A DNA stretch of 64,000 nucleotides from Nautilus pompilius (taxonomy: Eukaryota; Mollusca; Cephalopoda; Nautilida; Nautilidae): contig JACATO010000330.1 in NCBI GenBank assembly GCA_018389105.1, positions 992,001-1,056,000 on the forward strand, written 5' to 3'. Positions 49,901-62,161 of the stretch are shown piece by piece. The notes below the pieces were generated by a model, which did not search any database, was not told the origin of the DNA, and saw only the letters and a list, made by a program, of their open reading frames with translations. How positions within the stretch are numbered: position 1 is the stretch's first letter; each line of letters opens with the position of its first letter. Made by a program: the position numbers and the translations under genes.

Positions 49901-52900
49901 TGGAAAAATGAGAGTCCTGTTCCTATTTTATTAATGGCAGGCCTCTCAAAAGCATTTGAATATTTAGAGAAAGCAATGGAGATCTTTGCTGAAAAAAAAT
50001 CCACTCAAAGAAAGGAGCATGAAATTTGCCAGGGGCTGCAGAGCAATGTCGACTCATTACAAGGAGTTATAGCAAACGGCACTCAATGGGTATGTCCGAG
50101 ACTGCAACTCCTCAAAAGTTCATCAAGACCTAATACCAGTAACACCAAGCTACCTCCCATTGTTGATTAAAACTCTTATTTACTTCTAAACACTTATCAT
50201 TAATTAACTATTTGGCTCTGTTGACCTCATGAAGCAGTGGATAGATTTATATATTAAGTAAAACTGTGATCTCCCTTGTACTGGTGTTTATATTGTGTCT
50301 GTTTGTTTTTAACTTTTAATGATTTCATCTTAAAACTGATTTTCATGGATTTTAGTTTTTCTATCAAGACATTTTACAAAATCATCTCTCAATGTTTGCA
50401 TTACTTTGTAGTTGTATAGTTGCAATCTGAAACTGTAAAAGATTAAGTGTAACCAAGAGGTGATTTTGACTGCAACATTTAACTGTAAAACACTTTTTTT
50501 TTTGCCTCTGAAGTGCACATCAAATTTTCCTTATGCCTCATAAAGTGGTTAAATACATTAATATATGATACTTAACACAAAAAAATAATGTTTTTATTAC
50601 ATTTATTCATTAAACAAAGTTTATTTAAGATGGTTCATTATTCCTTAGGAACATATCTAAGATTATATAATTTAAATAGGGAAAAGTTGCTTGCTTAACT
50701 AATGGTTTTTGCAGAATGTATCCCACATGTTAAGCGGAGGAATAGTTGTATTTTCAACCATTTAATGTAAAAATTAATCTAAGCTTAGAGAATCTTGTAA
50801 GTTAATATAAAGTTTCAGCTTTCAACTCCCCTTTTTTTATCCATTAAGCTGTTTGGGAAATAATAGTAACAAAGCAGATTTAATAAACCGAACTATAGAA
50901 GTTATGTATGCACACACAAACCAAAATTTGCAAGGTACATTTTTTTATTTTTTCTACAATTTTATATTTGCAGATAAACTTTACATGGAAAGAATACTTT
51001 CGATTAAAAAAATAAATAAATAAAATTTAGTTTCTTGTCCTAATTCCTTCGAGGTTCAGTTTTAATATCCAAATGTAATAATACTAAAAGAATTCATATA
51101 TCTATTATAACATTAAAGATTTCCATTTTAGTCTTTAACAATTATCAGAAGCACTATACATTAAACTCCTATTGAAAACCTGGATTAGACACTAAAGCCA
51201 GAAAGAGTTGGTTATCTGGACTCTCACCATTTCCAACCAAAAACAAGCAGGTGCTTAGCCATAGCAGCACTCAAAAAGCATTGAAAGTAAAGGTAAGATA
51301 CAAGTACTGAAATGTTACTTGGGCAATCAAAAGATCAGTAAACCGCTATGTAGACAAGGGACCTGTGTTAAAGAGACAGTAACTGCAGAAAAGTAAAGTA
51401 TAATGCCAACAGCAAATCACTCAGAAAAAAGGCAGTCAGCAATATCATCATTATAAAATTAAAAAAAAACCCAGTAAACTAAGTGACTGTAAATCTGTAA
51501 GAGACCTGCCAGACCAATGACAAATAAAAACTAAAATGCTGGAGTTGCGGAAAACCATGGCTGATAATAATATACTATCAAGATCAGCCAGCACTAAATG
51601 TCTAGTAAAATCCTTAAGAATAAAGCTTTAAAAGAAAAACTCCATTTGTGGAAGAGAAGGGGCTTACAAGGGATATTTCTCCTCAGAGTTGAAGTTGCTT
51701 AGCATAAAACATTGCCACAATGTATGAATAGTAAAGGCAAGTGAACTAAGAGTGAAAACTGAATATAAGATAAAAACAATAAAAATTTTGGAGGTGTGAC
51801 TTACTATGATCTTAGTTGGTGAAGATCACCTCAAAAGTTAAGAGAAACATGCACAATTTTGGGAGCAAGAGCATAAGAAGTACCAAACCCACAACACAAG
51901 GAGATGAAGTGAGCATACAATGAATTGGTTATTTTGTATAAAAGCAAAACATGGCAAGCTAAAATAAACTTTACAAATTAGATTTAGATCATTTAACTAC
52001 ATTGAAAACAAAAATGAATTAAAATTTTTTAAATGGCATAATTAAAGTTTTAAAATATAAGTAATAAACTGCCATTGGAAATTTTCATGATATCCAATTG
52101 TAAAACTTCATTCTTTTTTTTTTTCAACTCATACGATAAGTTGTGCTGGCAACAAAACATTATCAACAGGCTATGTTAGTAACAATTACCGCAATTTCAA
52201 GGACACAAACAATCCCTCTACTATAAACATGACAAAACAAAAGCTATCTATTTAATTGATATACATTTTCTATTGGTTAATAATGGCAAATGACAATGTT
52301 TCTTGCAACTGTACAGTAGTAACACATACAAAATCAGACATTCATCAGGAATTGACCAATCTGAAGATTAGTAAAAAAAATCATTAGGGAATGAAATTAC
52401 ATTTTTTGTTTGTTTGGACATTGAACCAAATGTTAGTATTATCAAGGTGTCTAACAGTTAACTTACAGTAACTGCCTTCAAGTATAATCTTTTACAGGAG
52501 GATGAAACATTTTAAGCAATTGAAAAAAATGACAAAGTTGAATACAAACTCACCAAAAGTTCAAAGCAATAAGAAAAAAAAGACTACAAATTGACCAAAG
52601 CACATTTTTTCAACCCTAATGCTCTCATATCTGTAAAAGTTGTTATTTAGGAAAATGAGAGAGATTCTTTTATGTCTCAGCATTTTTTTTTTTTTTTTTT
52701 GCTGGATTCATATGCCAAGAATTTACTGTCAAATACAAATGGGAGAACTGTTCTGATTTACAGTCAACATTTGTAAAGTAAATGTAGATTTGAGGTAACT
52801 GCTCATTCAGAGATCTTGCTATTTAAAAGATTTTTTTTTTTGTACTGATGTAGAATTTGTTCTCAACTCGACAGAATATCAGGGATACAAATTTGAAAGG

Positions 52901-55900
52901 TTCAATGAAAAAGAATGAAAGCAAATGATTTGTCTAGTAAAATTACTGCTGCAGAAATCTAAATATACACAAGTATCTTTCCTTTGCACTGATGATTTAA
53001 AATCTTCAGCATATTTTTGTAATTTGTGCACATAGAAAGCAAAGTGATCCACTAACTTCATGTTTCAGGGTAAATTGTATGGAAGGTCTGGACTACTTAA
53101 AAAGACAGAGTTAAATAACTACAGAATCATTACTACATGGCCCACACAACAAAAGTATTAACATATCTGACACAGTTTGAACAGAAAATATCTCCATGTG
53201 TGACTAAAAATGAAAGTGAATCCATGGCTGCTGCTCCTTTCTGTATAAGAACTATCCAATCCAAATGACATATAAATGTAAAAGACAAAGGTTAAGTAAA
53301 ACTTTAATGTCTCTACGAGATCTGTTCTAGGAACAGAGTATTAATAAAACATAACTTATTGAAAAATAATTTGAGAAGTTTCATCAGTGAGAATATTAGT
53401 GAACAAAGACAATATCAAAACTCATGAAACTATAAGAATTATTTTTTTTTTTTAAATTTTATTTTAAAGAAAAACAATTCTTCACAAAAGAGACTGCCAA
53501 ACATTTTACAAACTGATATGTAGGTGAATCAATACTACTGCAATCTGAGGAGCTGTAGAATATGGACTAAGTACATTCTTTTGTTTTTTAAAATAATTTT
53601 TAGACAAACTCTCAGGAGCAGATGTAAGATCTCGGATTTCCATGTTTATAAGAATATGTGTTTAATAAATTGATTTTGAACATTGTAATGTTTTGTTTAG
53701 CCCAATAACAAATTCCTTTATCAGCAGGAAGTATCACAATGCAAGAATCAGATTTCAGTTGTTCAAAAACTGCATGTTTATCTTAAAGAGAAATATTTCT
53801 GCAAATCAAAATTATCATTTGTCTTGGTTTTAACATGAATGGTAGTAGAAGAATCCAGACCAACCAAACCAGTCTCAATATTAAAACAATAAGTAAAATT
53901 GGTAAATGTTTGTAGTTAAAACAAATATCAGATCTCTCTCAAAAACATACATTTCCTCTTTAGTGAAAGTTTTGTTAAAAATATTAACCACATTTATGTT
54001 GTTAGAACTGAGATGTGTTAATTTTTGTGGTATGAGAGTTCTGGAAATAATCAAACTTCATTGTTTTTCTGCCTTTATTAAAACTTTTTTTTTTCTTCTG
54101 GTAAATTTTTTTGAATTCCATTTTCCTTGTTGTTTTGGCAAAGATGAATACAACAAAATCAGCAAAAGCTAAAAGGATAAAGAACTGCTTTATCTGCCAA
54201 TGATCAAATATGCTTTTATTCAAATACTTAATTTTAAAATGAATAGACTGAAGTATCCATCTGCTTCATTCTTTGTTAAGTAGTACTTTCCCATTCAATT
54301 AAAATAAAACTAGGAAAACAAATAATAATAATAAATTTAATTATAAAATGTTGTGTTGCCTGGATGACCATAGAGATAGCTGATGGCCCAGAGTTTAATC
54401 TTGCTTGAAGTCTGCATACCACCCTGGCATGGTTTCTTCTTCACTAGTGCTTTAGTTTCCCACCAATTTTAAAAAAGTAAGAGTTCTAGTCAAATTTTCC
54501 CCATCAAAGTCAGAAGTACTAGACCCCTTGTAACATAGAATAGGCAATGCTCTCCAGTGGATAACTGTAGCACTACCATCCTACAACAGGGTTGTCTCCA
54601 TTGCTGAAATGGTGCATGACAACTAAATAATCAATTTTTCATTCTTGCTAAGCCTAGTAGAGTCATTTCAAAGTGTAAAGGTATTAAAAGTACATTTAAT
54701 TCTCAAACCTAATAACTCAAGAAAAATCTCATAGCAACATGTTGTTCCACCAGCAGACTCTCACTCTACCCCCAGCCAAAAAAAGTATAGATTTATACAT
54801 TATGCAAAATGTTAAGGAACTTAATGCCATTTTCATGTTAACAAGATTAGTAAAAGTAAAATACGAAGTTGTGATGGTTTTGAACTTCAGATGTTTGTGT
54901 GAGAACCTAATAGAGAGTTATAAAGTTGTCATAATTACAAATTAGCTAAATTTTCTGACATGGTCAGAAAATAGTTGTTTTCTTAGCATCAAAATTTTTA
55001 ATAGAACAAGTTACCAGAAAATGTGATTAAGTCAGAACAGATATTCTGAAGGCCTTATAGTCATGAAAAATTTCTGGCACCTTTTAATCACTAAATTCCA
55101 AACTTTTGATTTTTAGTATATTAAAATTTCTAATTTCCTCTTCTGTTCCAAACCTTTTCCAAAATATTATTTAAAAACTTCATTACAAATGTAGTTCTTT
55201 TAAATATCATGGATGATAAAATATTGCATTCATGGTTGAGTCAAGTAAATTTAGTTTTAAAAAGTTACAAATTTTACGTTCTTGCATAACTTCGGATATG
55301 AACCTTGGGCCTTGGCCAGCGCAATGCATGTAACAAGATGGTATGCTTGATAGATTAGCTCGTTCACTATCACTTTGATTCTATTTACAACCAGAATACA
55401 GTTAAATGCTCCTACTAAGCAGCAGACAACTTGTCTGTGCAATATTTTCTCTTACAGAAAAATAAACCATCTATAATTAAAACATTCTTTTATAGTTAAT
55501 AAAAAAAAAAAAAAACAAAGACCTAAGATTTGTAGCTTTCTTGTTCCTTTAACAGCAGATAACTGATATATGATAATATTATATTAAACTGTTACTCCAA
55601 GCAGCCTTGTTATTAAAGTGAGCCTAGCTAAACGAGAGAGAGAGAGAATGTGAGAGAGAGAGAGGGAGGGAGAGACAAACATGTTAGTGAAACACACCTG
55701 GTACAGAATAAATTTAAACAAAGTCAATATTTTAGAGAAAAAGTGAAACTTTTTTTTTTTTTTTCAGTTAAAGGCAAATCATGGTCATTAGTAGATCTTT
55801 AAGCCAGAAAGAAAAGTGAATTGTCTAATTTATTAAAAACAATAAATACAGGTGCTTTTAGATTTTCCTTTATGGAAGGCACTTTTTAAAATTGTATTCC

Positions 55901-58701
55901 TGAAGATTTCAAATTAAACTTAGCTGTTGAAATTAACTGTCCAACTATGTACATCTTTTTCCATAATTTACATCATCTTGAAAACTCTTGTAGTCCTAAC
56001 CTTCACAATCAATATTACACAGCTGAGACACAAGTAAAACATGTAACAGCTGGAGTTAGCTCAAGCATTATTTACCAGGCCTCCCTAAATATCTGGTTTT
56101 TTTTTTTTTTTTTAATAATCCTCTTGTTTTTCTGCACCAAAAGTTTAGCTACCACCACGAGGAAATAGTATTTCAAAATTCTAAATCTTACTTTCTTTAA
56201 TTGTTTTATTAAAAAAAATATTTTATTATTATTTACATTTCCCACTTGCTCCACCAACCAATCTGAATAAATATTATGTAGAATGCTAGATTTTCAGATA
56301 TAATGCCTATACAAAAGTTTGTATCCCTTTTAAAAACATTTTTTTTTTTAAATATAAGTTGTTGCTTATTTTAATTTTGTATCATTAATTCATGGCCAGT
56401 AGTACATAACCGAATTTTCAATTAGTTACTGAAGAAATGATACTACAACAGCAATGTAAACATGTTAAAGTGTCTCAGAATTGGTAGGTAGTTGTTAGAA
56501 CAGTTTATCTCGTGTTTGTGAAGGTTAATTCTTTTTCAGAACTTGAGAGATCATACGGATTTTGTGGTATTAATATTTATCAAATGAAACAAATGCAAAA
56601 AAAAAATAGTTGTCCATAGCAAAGTGTTTATTGTAACTAAAAACTGAATTTCTGACCCACAAACTACTGTACTGTTAGTCAAGTTTTTTTTGTCCTAAGA
56701 TCCATTCATTCTTTCTCTCTTTTGTTGTTGCTGCTGCCTGAGTGGGTACCTGCTATCAGTTAAGAATATGGCAAGAAATGTTCATCTGAAATGGTCATGG
56801 AACTGCATTTATCAAATACATCAAAATATATTATGTAAACTTTTCTGTGTTGGGAAGGCTGGTAAATTTCAGACATTTTGTTATTGTAAAACTTTTTTTT
56901 TTTTTTAAACTTCCAGCAACTTATTTAGACAAAACCAGAGCTTCACTTCTCTTTGCCAAAAAGGTATCAACCAAGTAATGGATGGACCATAGAAATGTAA
57001 GAGCTATTTTAACATTCTGTAGTAAAATATTAGAAAATCTTCACATTCCAACATAATAATTTTTTTTTTTAATTTTTTTTGTCTGTCATACAAAATTTTT
57101 TCAAATTTCTTAAGAATAAGCATATCAAGAAAGGACCAGTGTGTGGAAATAAAATAAAAGTTTTGATAGAGTCTGATTCATATTCTAAATGATGCCTAAA
57201 TTTTGGTAGAGTGTTAATATTATTCACCAATCAAAATAAAGCAAATGTGTACACAGACAAGAACAAGTTATTCCCCCCTCCAAATTTCCTTTCTTTTGTT
57301 TTCTAAAATAACAGTAGCATCATTAACTATCACTGACTATAGGTGAAACCAGAACATTCCTGATTGGATACAACATATGGCCTTTTGTCTTAGTTCATAG
57401 TTACGGCAGATAAATGATTTCACTCTTACAGAAATTTTTCAAATTAAAGATCATCTTGTTCACAAGAAAATGGCAATAGAAATGCAAGTAAATATTTGAC
57501 TGCGGTGCAAACAGAAAAACAGCTATCATTGCATATTAAAGACTCAATGGGTTGAAAAGCAGAAGATACCCTAAGTTAAAAGTACTTCTATATTTATTTG
57601 TGATAAAAGTTGTCAGCAAAACCTTTACTATTAAAATTCTTGTCATTAAAATCCATTAAAAAAACAACAACAGAGAACTAGACATTTCACAAAGCAAATT
57701 TTAGGCATTGTACAGATGGCTACAGGTTTTTAAAGCAAAAATCCTTTCTTTACATTGAAAAACATCTGTAAGTCAACATATACAACAGATTTTTAAAAAT
57801 AAGTTGGTCCATTTCCAGCAAAATATTCATTAAATGCTAATAACTACATGAATGGTAATGCAAACCAAACACTAATGTTTATTTTACATATTTCTGACCA
57901 TGATAATAGCCAAGAGGGGTTATCACTTTATGTAGAAACACCATTTAAAAGACAATAGTACTGCTAATGAAAACAATGTACTTTCCTATTTGTCTTTTAT
58001 CAATTTGTTTCAAATAAAATTTTCTATGTATTTTTAGTTTTCTCTCTTAGTTTATATTTATGGCAGAAAAATTATTTCACTTCACAGCAGATTTCAAATA
58101 TTTGATGCATCTTTTAAACTTTTTAAATGAAAAAAAAAAAGAAAGGAAAGAAAAAAGTACATTTATAATTGAATTCAGTAGTTAAGAAAATTTTGTTTTA
58201 TATTCAAAATCCAACCAAAATTTTTTGCCATATATCTATCCTCTCTTAAAAACTAGCTGACTGAACTCCAAATAAATTTGTGGCTGCAATTTTGAGTGAA
58301 AACAAATATTAGAAATTACAATCATTTTTGTATTTTCAACAAATTGATAAACAGAAGCCACACTTATTTAGTGCAGAATTTACATTTAACACTTGTGCCA
58401 TCTAATTAGCAATGCCTTAATTTCTTTCAAATTAATGATAACATTTCAAGTTTAAAAAAAAGAAATATTTTATTGTGATTATCTCTCTCTCTCTCTCTCT
58501 CTCCAGTTTCCAATGTTTCAAACTGATGTTTTCAAAGCTAAGAGTTAAGTGTGATATCCACAATTAAATTTTGTTTTGTTAAAATAACCGTTCTTCCATT
58601 AAATATTAGTGATGGTTGAAAACATAAGTGGAGTTAGTAGCCACAGCAGACCATGCTTACCTCATAGCCCAGATTGTAGAAGAACCTCAGTGTGTTCATA
58701 T
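43990..58701 (-). CDS. 3' end of an unassigned gene; Pro/Gln-rich C-terminal region (OTUD4-like motif)
   Basis: Partial gene with two coding exons seen. A 41-bp exon at 58701-58661 is flanked by ctatttcag and gtaagc. It reads MNTLRFFYNLGYE after two bases completing a previous codon. It joins in phase 0 to the terminal exon 45087-43990, which begins YYRAVNVPPQ and runs 365 codons to TAA. The combined LRFFYNLGYEYY resembles LRFFFNLG in human OTUD4, but the rest does not obviously match, so the relation is tentative. The terminal exon has a Ser-rich stretch (SGSMLNDSSCGSESDSSSK) and then a compact, well-structured-looking block with basic and aromatic residues (KRSRRKFYWYGTHKLVKPIK, EIPPRFQLLLAETNAEKARC). 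A long Pro/Gln/Tyr-rich tail follows, ending in SVIAMPQ. No catalytic domain lies in this part. A low-complexity tail of this kind suits an RNA- or ubiquitin-associated adaptor, but that is inference. Further exons must lie upstream, probably beyond 64000; small in-phase exons inside the 13.6-kb intron cannot be excluded. Confidence 0.75.
45088..48779. other. Large intron of the minus-strand gene, 3' portion
   Basis: AT-rich. Around 47630-47830 the sequence is less AT-rich and contains several CpG sites (ggcagcagccgagctg, gggaagccggaagcattcg). It might be a regulatory region or alternative first exon, but no frame supports coding. Confidence 0.35.
48801..50170 (+). pseudogene. pogo/Tigger-type transposase pseudogene
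   Basis: Antisense inside the large intron of the minus-strand gene. ATG at 48801 opens a CENP-B/pogo-like N-terminal helix-turn-helix (KLDVLRQYYAGKKPSEISRA, NQSTIYMIHKNEE). It continues in a second frame with KARSLFDDLQK, then a deletion, then the DDE core (FQDWFLSYFCPAVEKFCQDH, KVLLLLDNGCGHPDNLKDLL, FLLANTTALIQPMDQRVIST, YYLCHTFQKLI). After a stop at 49618 the match resumes in other frames (ENIGQAWVEVKPPG near 49632; a C-terminal segment at 49934-50170). The region that should carry the first catalytic Asp (VDETG-type block) and the second helix-turn-helix is missing. The later acidic residues, in LLLLDN and QPMDQ, remain. Frameshifts and stops make it non-functional as one protein. Terminal repeats were not identified. 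Confidence 0.85.
50171..54354. other. Large intron of the minus-strand gene, middle
   Basis: AT-rich with long A and T homopolymers (for example 52684-52700, 53443-53455). Open stretches at 50330-50518, 52879-53061 and 53906-54223 look like chance frames. Confidence 0.4.
54355..54625 (+). repeat. SINE-like repeat, copy C
   Basis: Aligns with copy A. 'gtctgcataccaccctggca' matches 'catattacctccctggcata', followed by the 'tgctttagtttcccacca' and 'agagttctagt' blocks. The tail reads caatgctctccagtggataa and ends near gttgtctccattgctgaaat. The head around 54357-54410 (gcctggatgaccatagagat ... gagtttaatcttgcttgaa) is in the position of the tRNA-like part of copy A. Confidence 0.5.
55633..55675. 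repeat. (GA)n microsatellite
   Basis: Imperfect GA dinucleotide run interrupted by atgt and gggaggg. Confidence 0.85.
58482..58503. repeat. (TC)n microsatellite
   Basis: About 22 bp of uninterrupted TC dinucleotides in the intron just downstream (gene sense) of the 41-bp exon. Confidence 0.9.
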
Positions 58702-59949
58702 CTGAAATAGGAGTGACAGAAGTATAAAGCTACATAACTCGGCATTTCATTAACTGCAAAATTATCTACAGTGTTGAAGCTTTCCCTTTAAAGGTTCCCA
58801 CTAAACTAAAGAAAACAAAGGGTCTAAAGAGGACTTGTCAGTCGTTTTAAGAGTTTCAGACAAATCTGGTAAATTTAAAACCATTTTTGTTTAGAAACAA
58901 AGTTCATTGACTGTGAATAAAATAAGTATGACAAACAAAAAAACAACAAAAACACAGATGTCACCTGTTAACTCTACAAAGCTCTCACACAGAGAGACAT
59001 GTTGAGAAGTATAGTTTGTTTTCAGAAGTCTTTGATCTTTTACATTTTGCTACATTTAAAGGCCAAAAAAAGTACTACCACTAGTATTGTAGTTATGTTA
59101 GATTTTCTGCTGAAATTTAGTGTTGTCAACTGGCAAACTTTACAGATGCTCCCACATTGAGTGAGTTAAATCATCAGAGAAGTTTAAAACTTAACTCTAT
59201 GAAAATTTAAAGCAAAACCACTCAGATAAAGTTTCATCTCCACACAACCCTGTGAAACTTGCTAAAAATTAAAACTGTATACAACAATAGAAACCATTTC
59301 AAAACTGTTTACATGTGTTGTTTTGTATACATAATCTAACATCAAAAGTTTTTTAAAAAAATAACATTTTAAGTGGTGGAAAATAATTGTGCATGAAGGC
59401 CTTTCATAATAAAGTTGGTGATGATTTCTATTTAAAACTTTACAAAACTACAAAACTCTAAGTGTTTAGATAATATTTCAAGTCTGCATTTTGATAGCTT
59501 TAAGACCATCTAGTTCCAGCTATCATTGGATCTTTCATATCCATTTGACAAACAATTTAAAACTAGCCCTACCACTTTTTTTTTCATAGATTTCTTAAGA
59601 TGTTGCAGTTTTAAGAGCTTCCTTGGTCAAAGTAATCATCTCCAGATTGCCATCTTATAGCCAGAGATCAACAAATTAGTGAGGTCCACTTTTTACATTT
59701 CACAAGCACTTTAGGAAGAAACAGAATTGATCTTTATTCAATTTATGTTATATATACTGATCAAAACAAAATAGAGAAATAAATTACATGTATTTATTGA
59801 AGATAAAAAACATTTTCATACAATTCATAATTGATCAGATTTTGACTTCTAACACATTTTTCATATCTAGAGATTGCTCAACGCATTTAATGACATAATA
59901 ATTATAAATAATAATCACTACTTACACACCCTAGTGACATGACATTTAT
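58702..59949. other. Upstream intron of the minus-strand gene, nothing recognised
   Basis: AT-rich sequence without coding exon or named repeat. Confidence 0.4.
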
Positions 59950-60600
59950 ATGTACATGGATGGCTCTACAGAATTGCACCTGGATCTTATACTGTTAATC
60001 AGATCTCTGACAGTGTGATCATTGTCCAATGTCTCTAGAGTTCATCCCAGACCATGGAAAATGTTAGATATAATTAGTTTAAAGATGATTTTCAACTATT
60101 CTTGCATGATAGGCTTTTGGATATCATCCAATAAGATGGCCTGATTGTGGAATTCATACAAACAGTCTAATAACAGGCCTAATGACCACAGTACTGACCT
60201 GTAGCAGTTCCCTCAAAAGAAACAATTCACTTTATGGCCACATGACAATACCCAAAAATAGAAAACTGACCACCAAAATGGTCTCTAGCATAATTCTGGT
60301 TTTGTTTCTGCCAATCACAAACCATTAGCAAAGTAAAGATTAAATTTGCTGTCATCAGACAAAAATATACATCCAGTCTGCCATATTTCAGCAAATATGA
60401 GTCCTAGCCCATTTGAGTCTCACAACAGTGCATGAAATAACGAAAATTTCACATGTAGATAATCTTGCAGTCTGTTCAGAGATACAGGTTCCACAGAGCA
60501 GCTGAAATGTGTTTTGGAAAAAGCGTGCCAAGATAGTGCAGTTATGTTCAGCCAAATAGGTAATTAACAGTCAGTATTGCTATGGTAGTCCCTACTAACT
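59950..60600 (-). mobile_element. Tc1-like transposon relic, family distinct from 24199 and 37383
   Basis: Minus-strand frames give ordered Tc1 transposase blocks: RLKWARTH near 60395-60420, MADWMYIFV (the W..V.F.DES region) near 60370-60395, NYARDHFGGQFSIFGYCHVA near 60250-60295, KAYHARIVENHL near 60090-60125 (the ARPH.AR.V..+L block), and a degraded WPA.SPD stretch near 60040-60060. Stops and frame changes are frequent and catalytic residues are lost. It lies upstream of the 41-bp exon of the minus-strand gene. Confidence 0.65.
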
Positions 60601-61520
60601 ATTTCACAAATAGCAGCCACCTTTGCAAATCTCTTCCAGAGTCAGCTGATAACAGAGGTAAATCAAGTTGTACTGTCTGTATTCATTAACTTCGTAATTA
60701 ACATATTTGTGACAGGTTTTATTACCCAATTTAACCATTGTTATGCTAATTTTAAATCACCTGACAATGGTGTGACACTTGGTACTCTTAAAATCACTGA
60801 TGGTATTTTTTGCCTGGACTTCCATTTGTTGACAGGCCCCTTTTCGGATATCTTTAAATGCTTTCAGCATAATTTTCTAAAGTTCCAAAGCTGTACAATT
60901 TTTGAGTATGGAGATATTTGTCTAAATGCTTTCCCATGTGGTTATCAAGTAAATAAAGAAAATCTGAGTTGCATCATCACTTTGATATGAGACTTCTCCA
61001 GCATTATGACTGATAAAACTTTATTGCTTGTTTCCACACAATTTTAATCCTCCATAGCTGATCTCAACTATGACATCTAAGGAGCACGATTCACTAAATG
61101 TCCAGGAAAGAAGTGCCAATGATTGAATCCTTTATCACACCAATACCTTGACAATCAAATTTAAAGATTTTTCAAAGATGTGACCAAAAATTGTAATTCT
61201 TAGTAATTATAACCCCGTTGTCCTAAGATGGTTTTATCTACAATTTTAATTCTGAAAGTGGTGGTTAAATTAATGATAATTCTTCCTAAACCAAAACAAC
61301 AGAAGATTCAAAGCTGCAAGATTTTTTATATATAGCTAAATTAATTTCAATTACTCTAGTGAGCAGCAGAAAGTTATGGAATTTGTGTTTCATTCAAATT
61401 AGGATTTTTAAGAATTGTTTTTAATATGTAAAATGTGATCAAAAGTTGTGGTAGTAGAAATATTCCCGACAAAGCAAAATCAAGGTCTTAACTCTCTATG
61501 TCCCATGCCGCATAATACCT
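60601..61520. other. No feature assigned
   Basis: Contains an unassigned open frame at 60709-60990 (93 codons, +) without recognisable domain. It may belong to the flanking decayed transposons. Confidence 0.3.
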
Positions 61521-61529
61521 CAATGATGT

Positions 61530-62161
61530 GATACCAAATTTAGAGATAAACTCCCAGGAAGGAGTTCTTCAGTGCAAGAGAGGAAGAGTTGACTTCCTAA
61601 AACATTGCATCTTCATTCATGCAAAATTATTTTTGGATACAGTGTTTGTTTTTGAACTTATTTTTCTCACATCTTTTTTTGCCATCATGGTCGATGAAGG
61701 GACTAACAGTGATGAGAATTTGATGTTATTGAAAAATTTATTTGGGAAACAGAGCTTTGCTAGGGTGAAGACAACCAGTGTGACATTACTATGTCACCTA
61801 GTGTTAGTAGTGTGCACATAGTGACTTGTCAAGTGATGAAGCATGCACCAGATTTTCATCAAGTGAAGTGAAGATGATTTCTCAGATGAGGGCTGGACTA
61901 ACACTGTAGTTAACAAAGCCATTGGGACATGATGCAAAACTTGCTAATTATTTTCTTCAACTCTTCCCACCCTCCTTGTTCAGAGACATTATGGTCCAGA
62001 CAAAAGAGAGTTTAGTTTGGAACTGTGTTGTGTGCTCAGGTAGCAATGCATGTACACCTGCAGGAAACAAAGTTCAGTCTTTCTTGGAGTGTAAAAACTG
62101 TGACGTTGGTCTGTGCAAGGAGAAGGGAAATCTTCCAAAGCAGCCTAACTTCCAGCAGTAG
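61530..62161 (+). mobile_element. piggyBac-type transposase relic
   Basis: Two open frames carry piggyBac-like blocks. At 61540-61600, NSQEGVLQCKRGRVDFL lines up with the 'SIDE.M.+WKGR..F' block that contains a catalytic Asp, which is replaced here. GTNSDENLMLLKNLFGK precedes a decayed region. At 61922-62161 the C-terminus reads SLVWNCVVCSGSNACTPAGN, then SFLECKNCDVGLCKEKG, a cross-brace-type Cys pattern (CVVC..C..C.VGLC) typical of piggyBac transposase tails. The two are in different frames with stops between. No ends or TTAA target duplication were identified. Confidence 0.6.

Larger units (their letters stand above)
54626..58660. other. Large intron of the minus-strand gene, 5' portion
   Basis: AT-rich with many poly-T tracts (55749-55764, 56098-56113, 56893-56906). 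No exon with both splice signals and coding composition was found. Confidence 0.35.

Noticed and set aside
60709..60990. 93-codon plus-strand frame between the Tc1 and piggyBac relics
   Set aside because: Could be part of a decayed element, but I could not match it to any transposase block.
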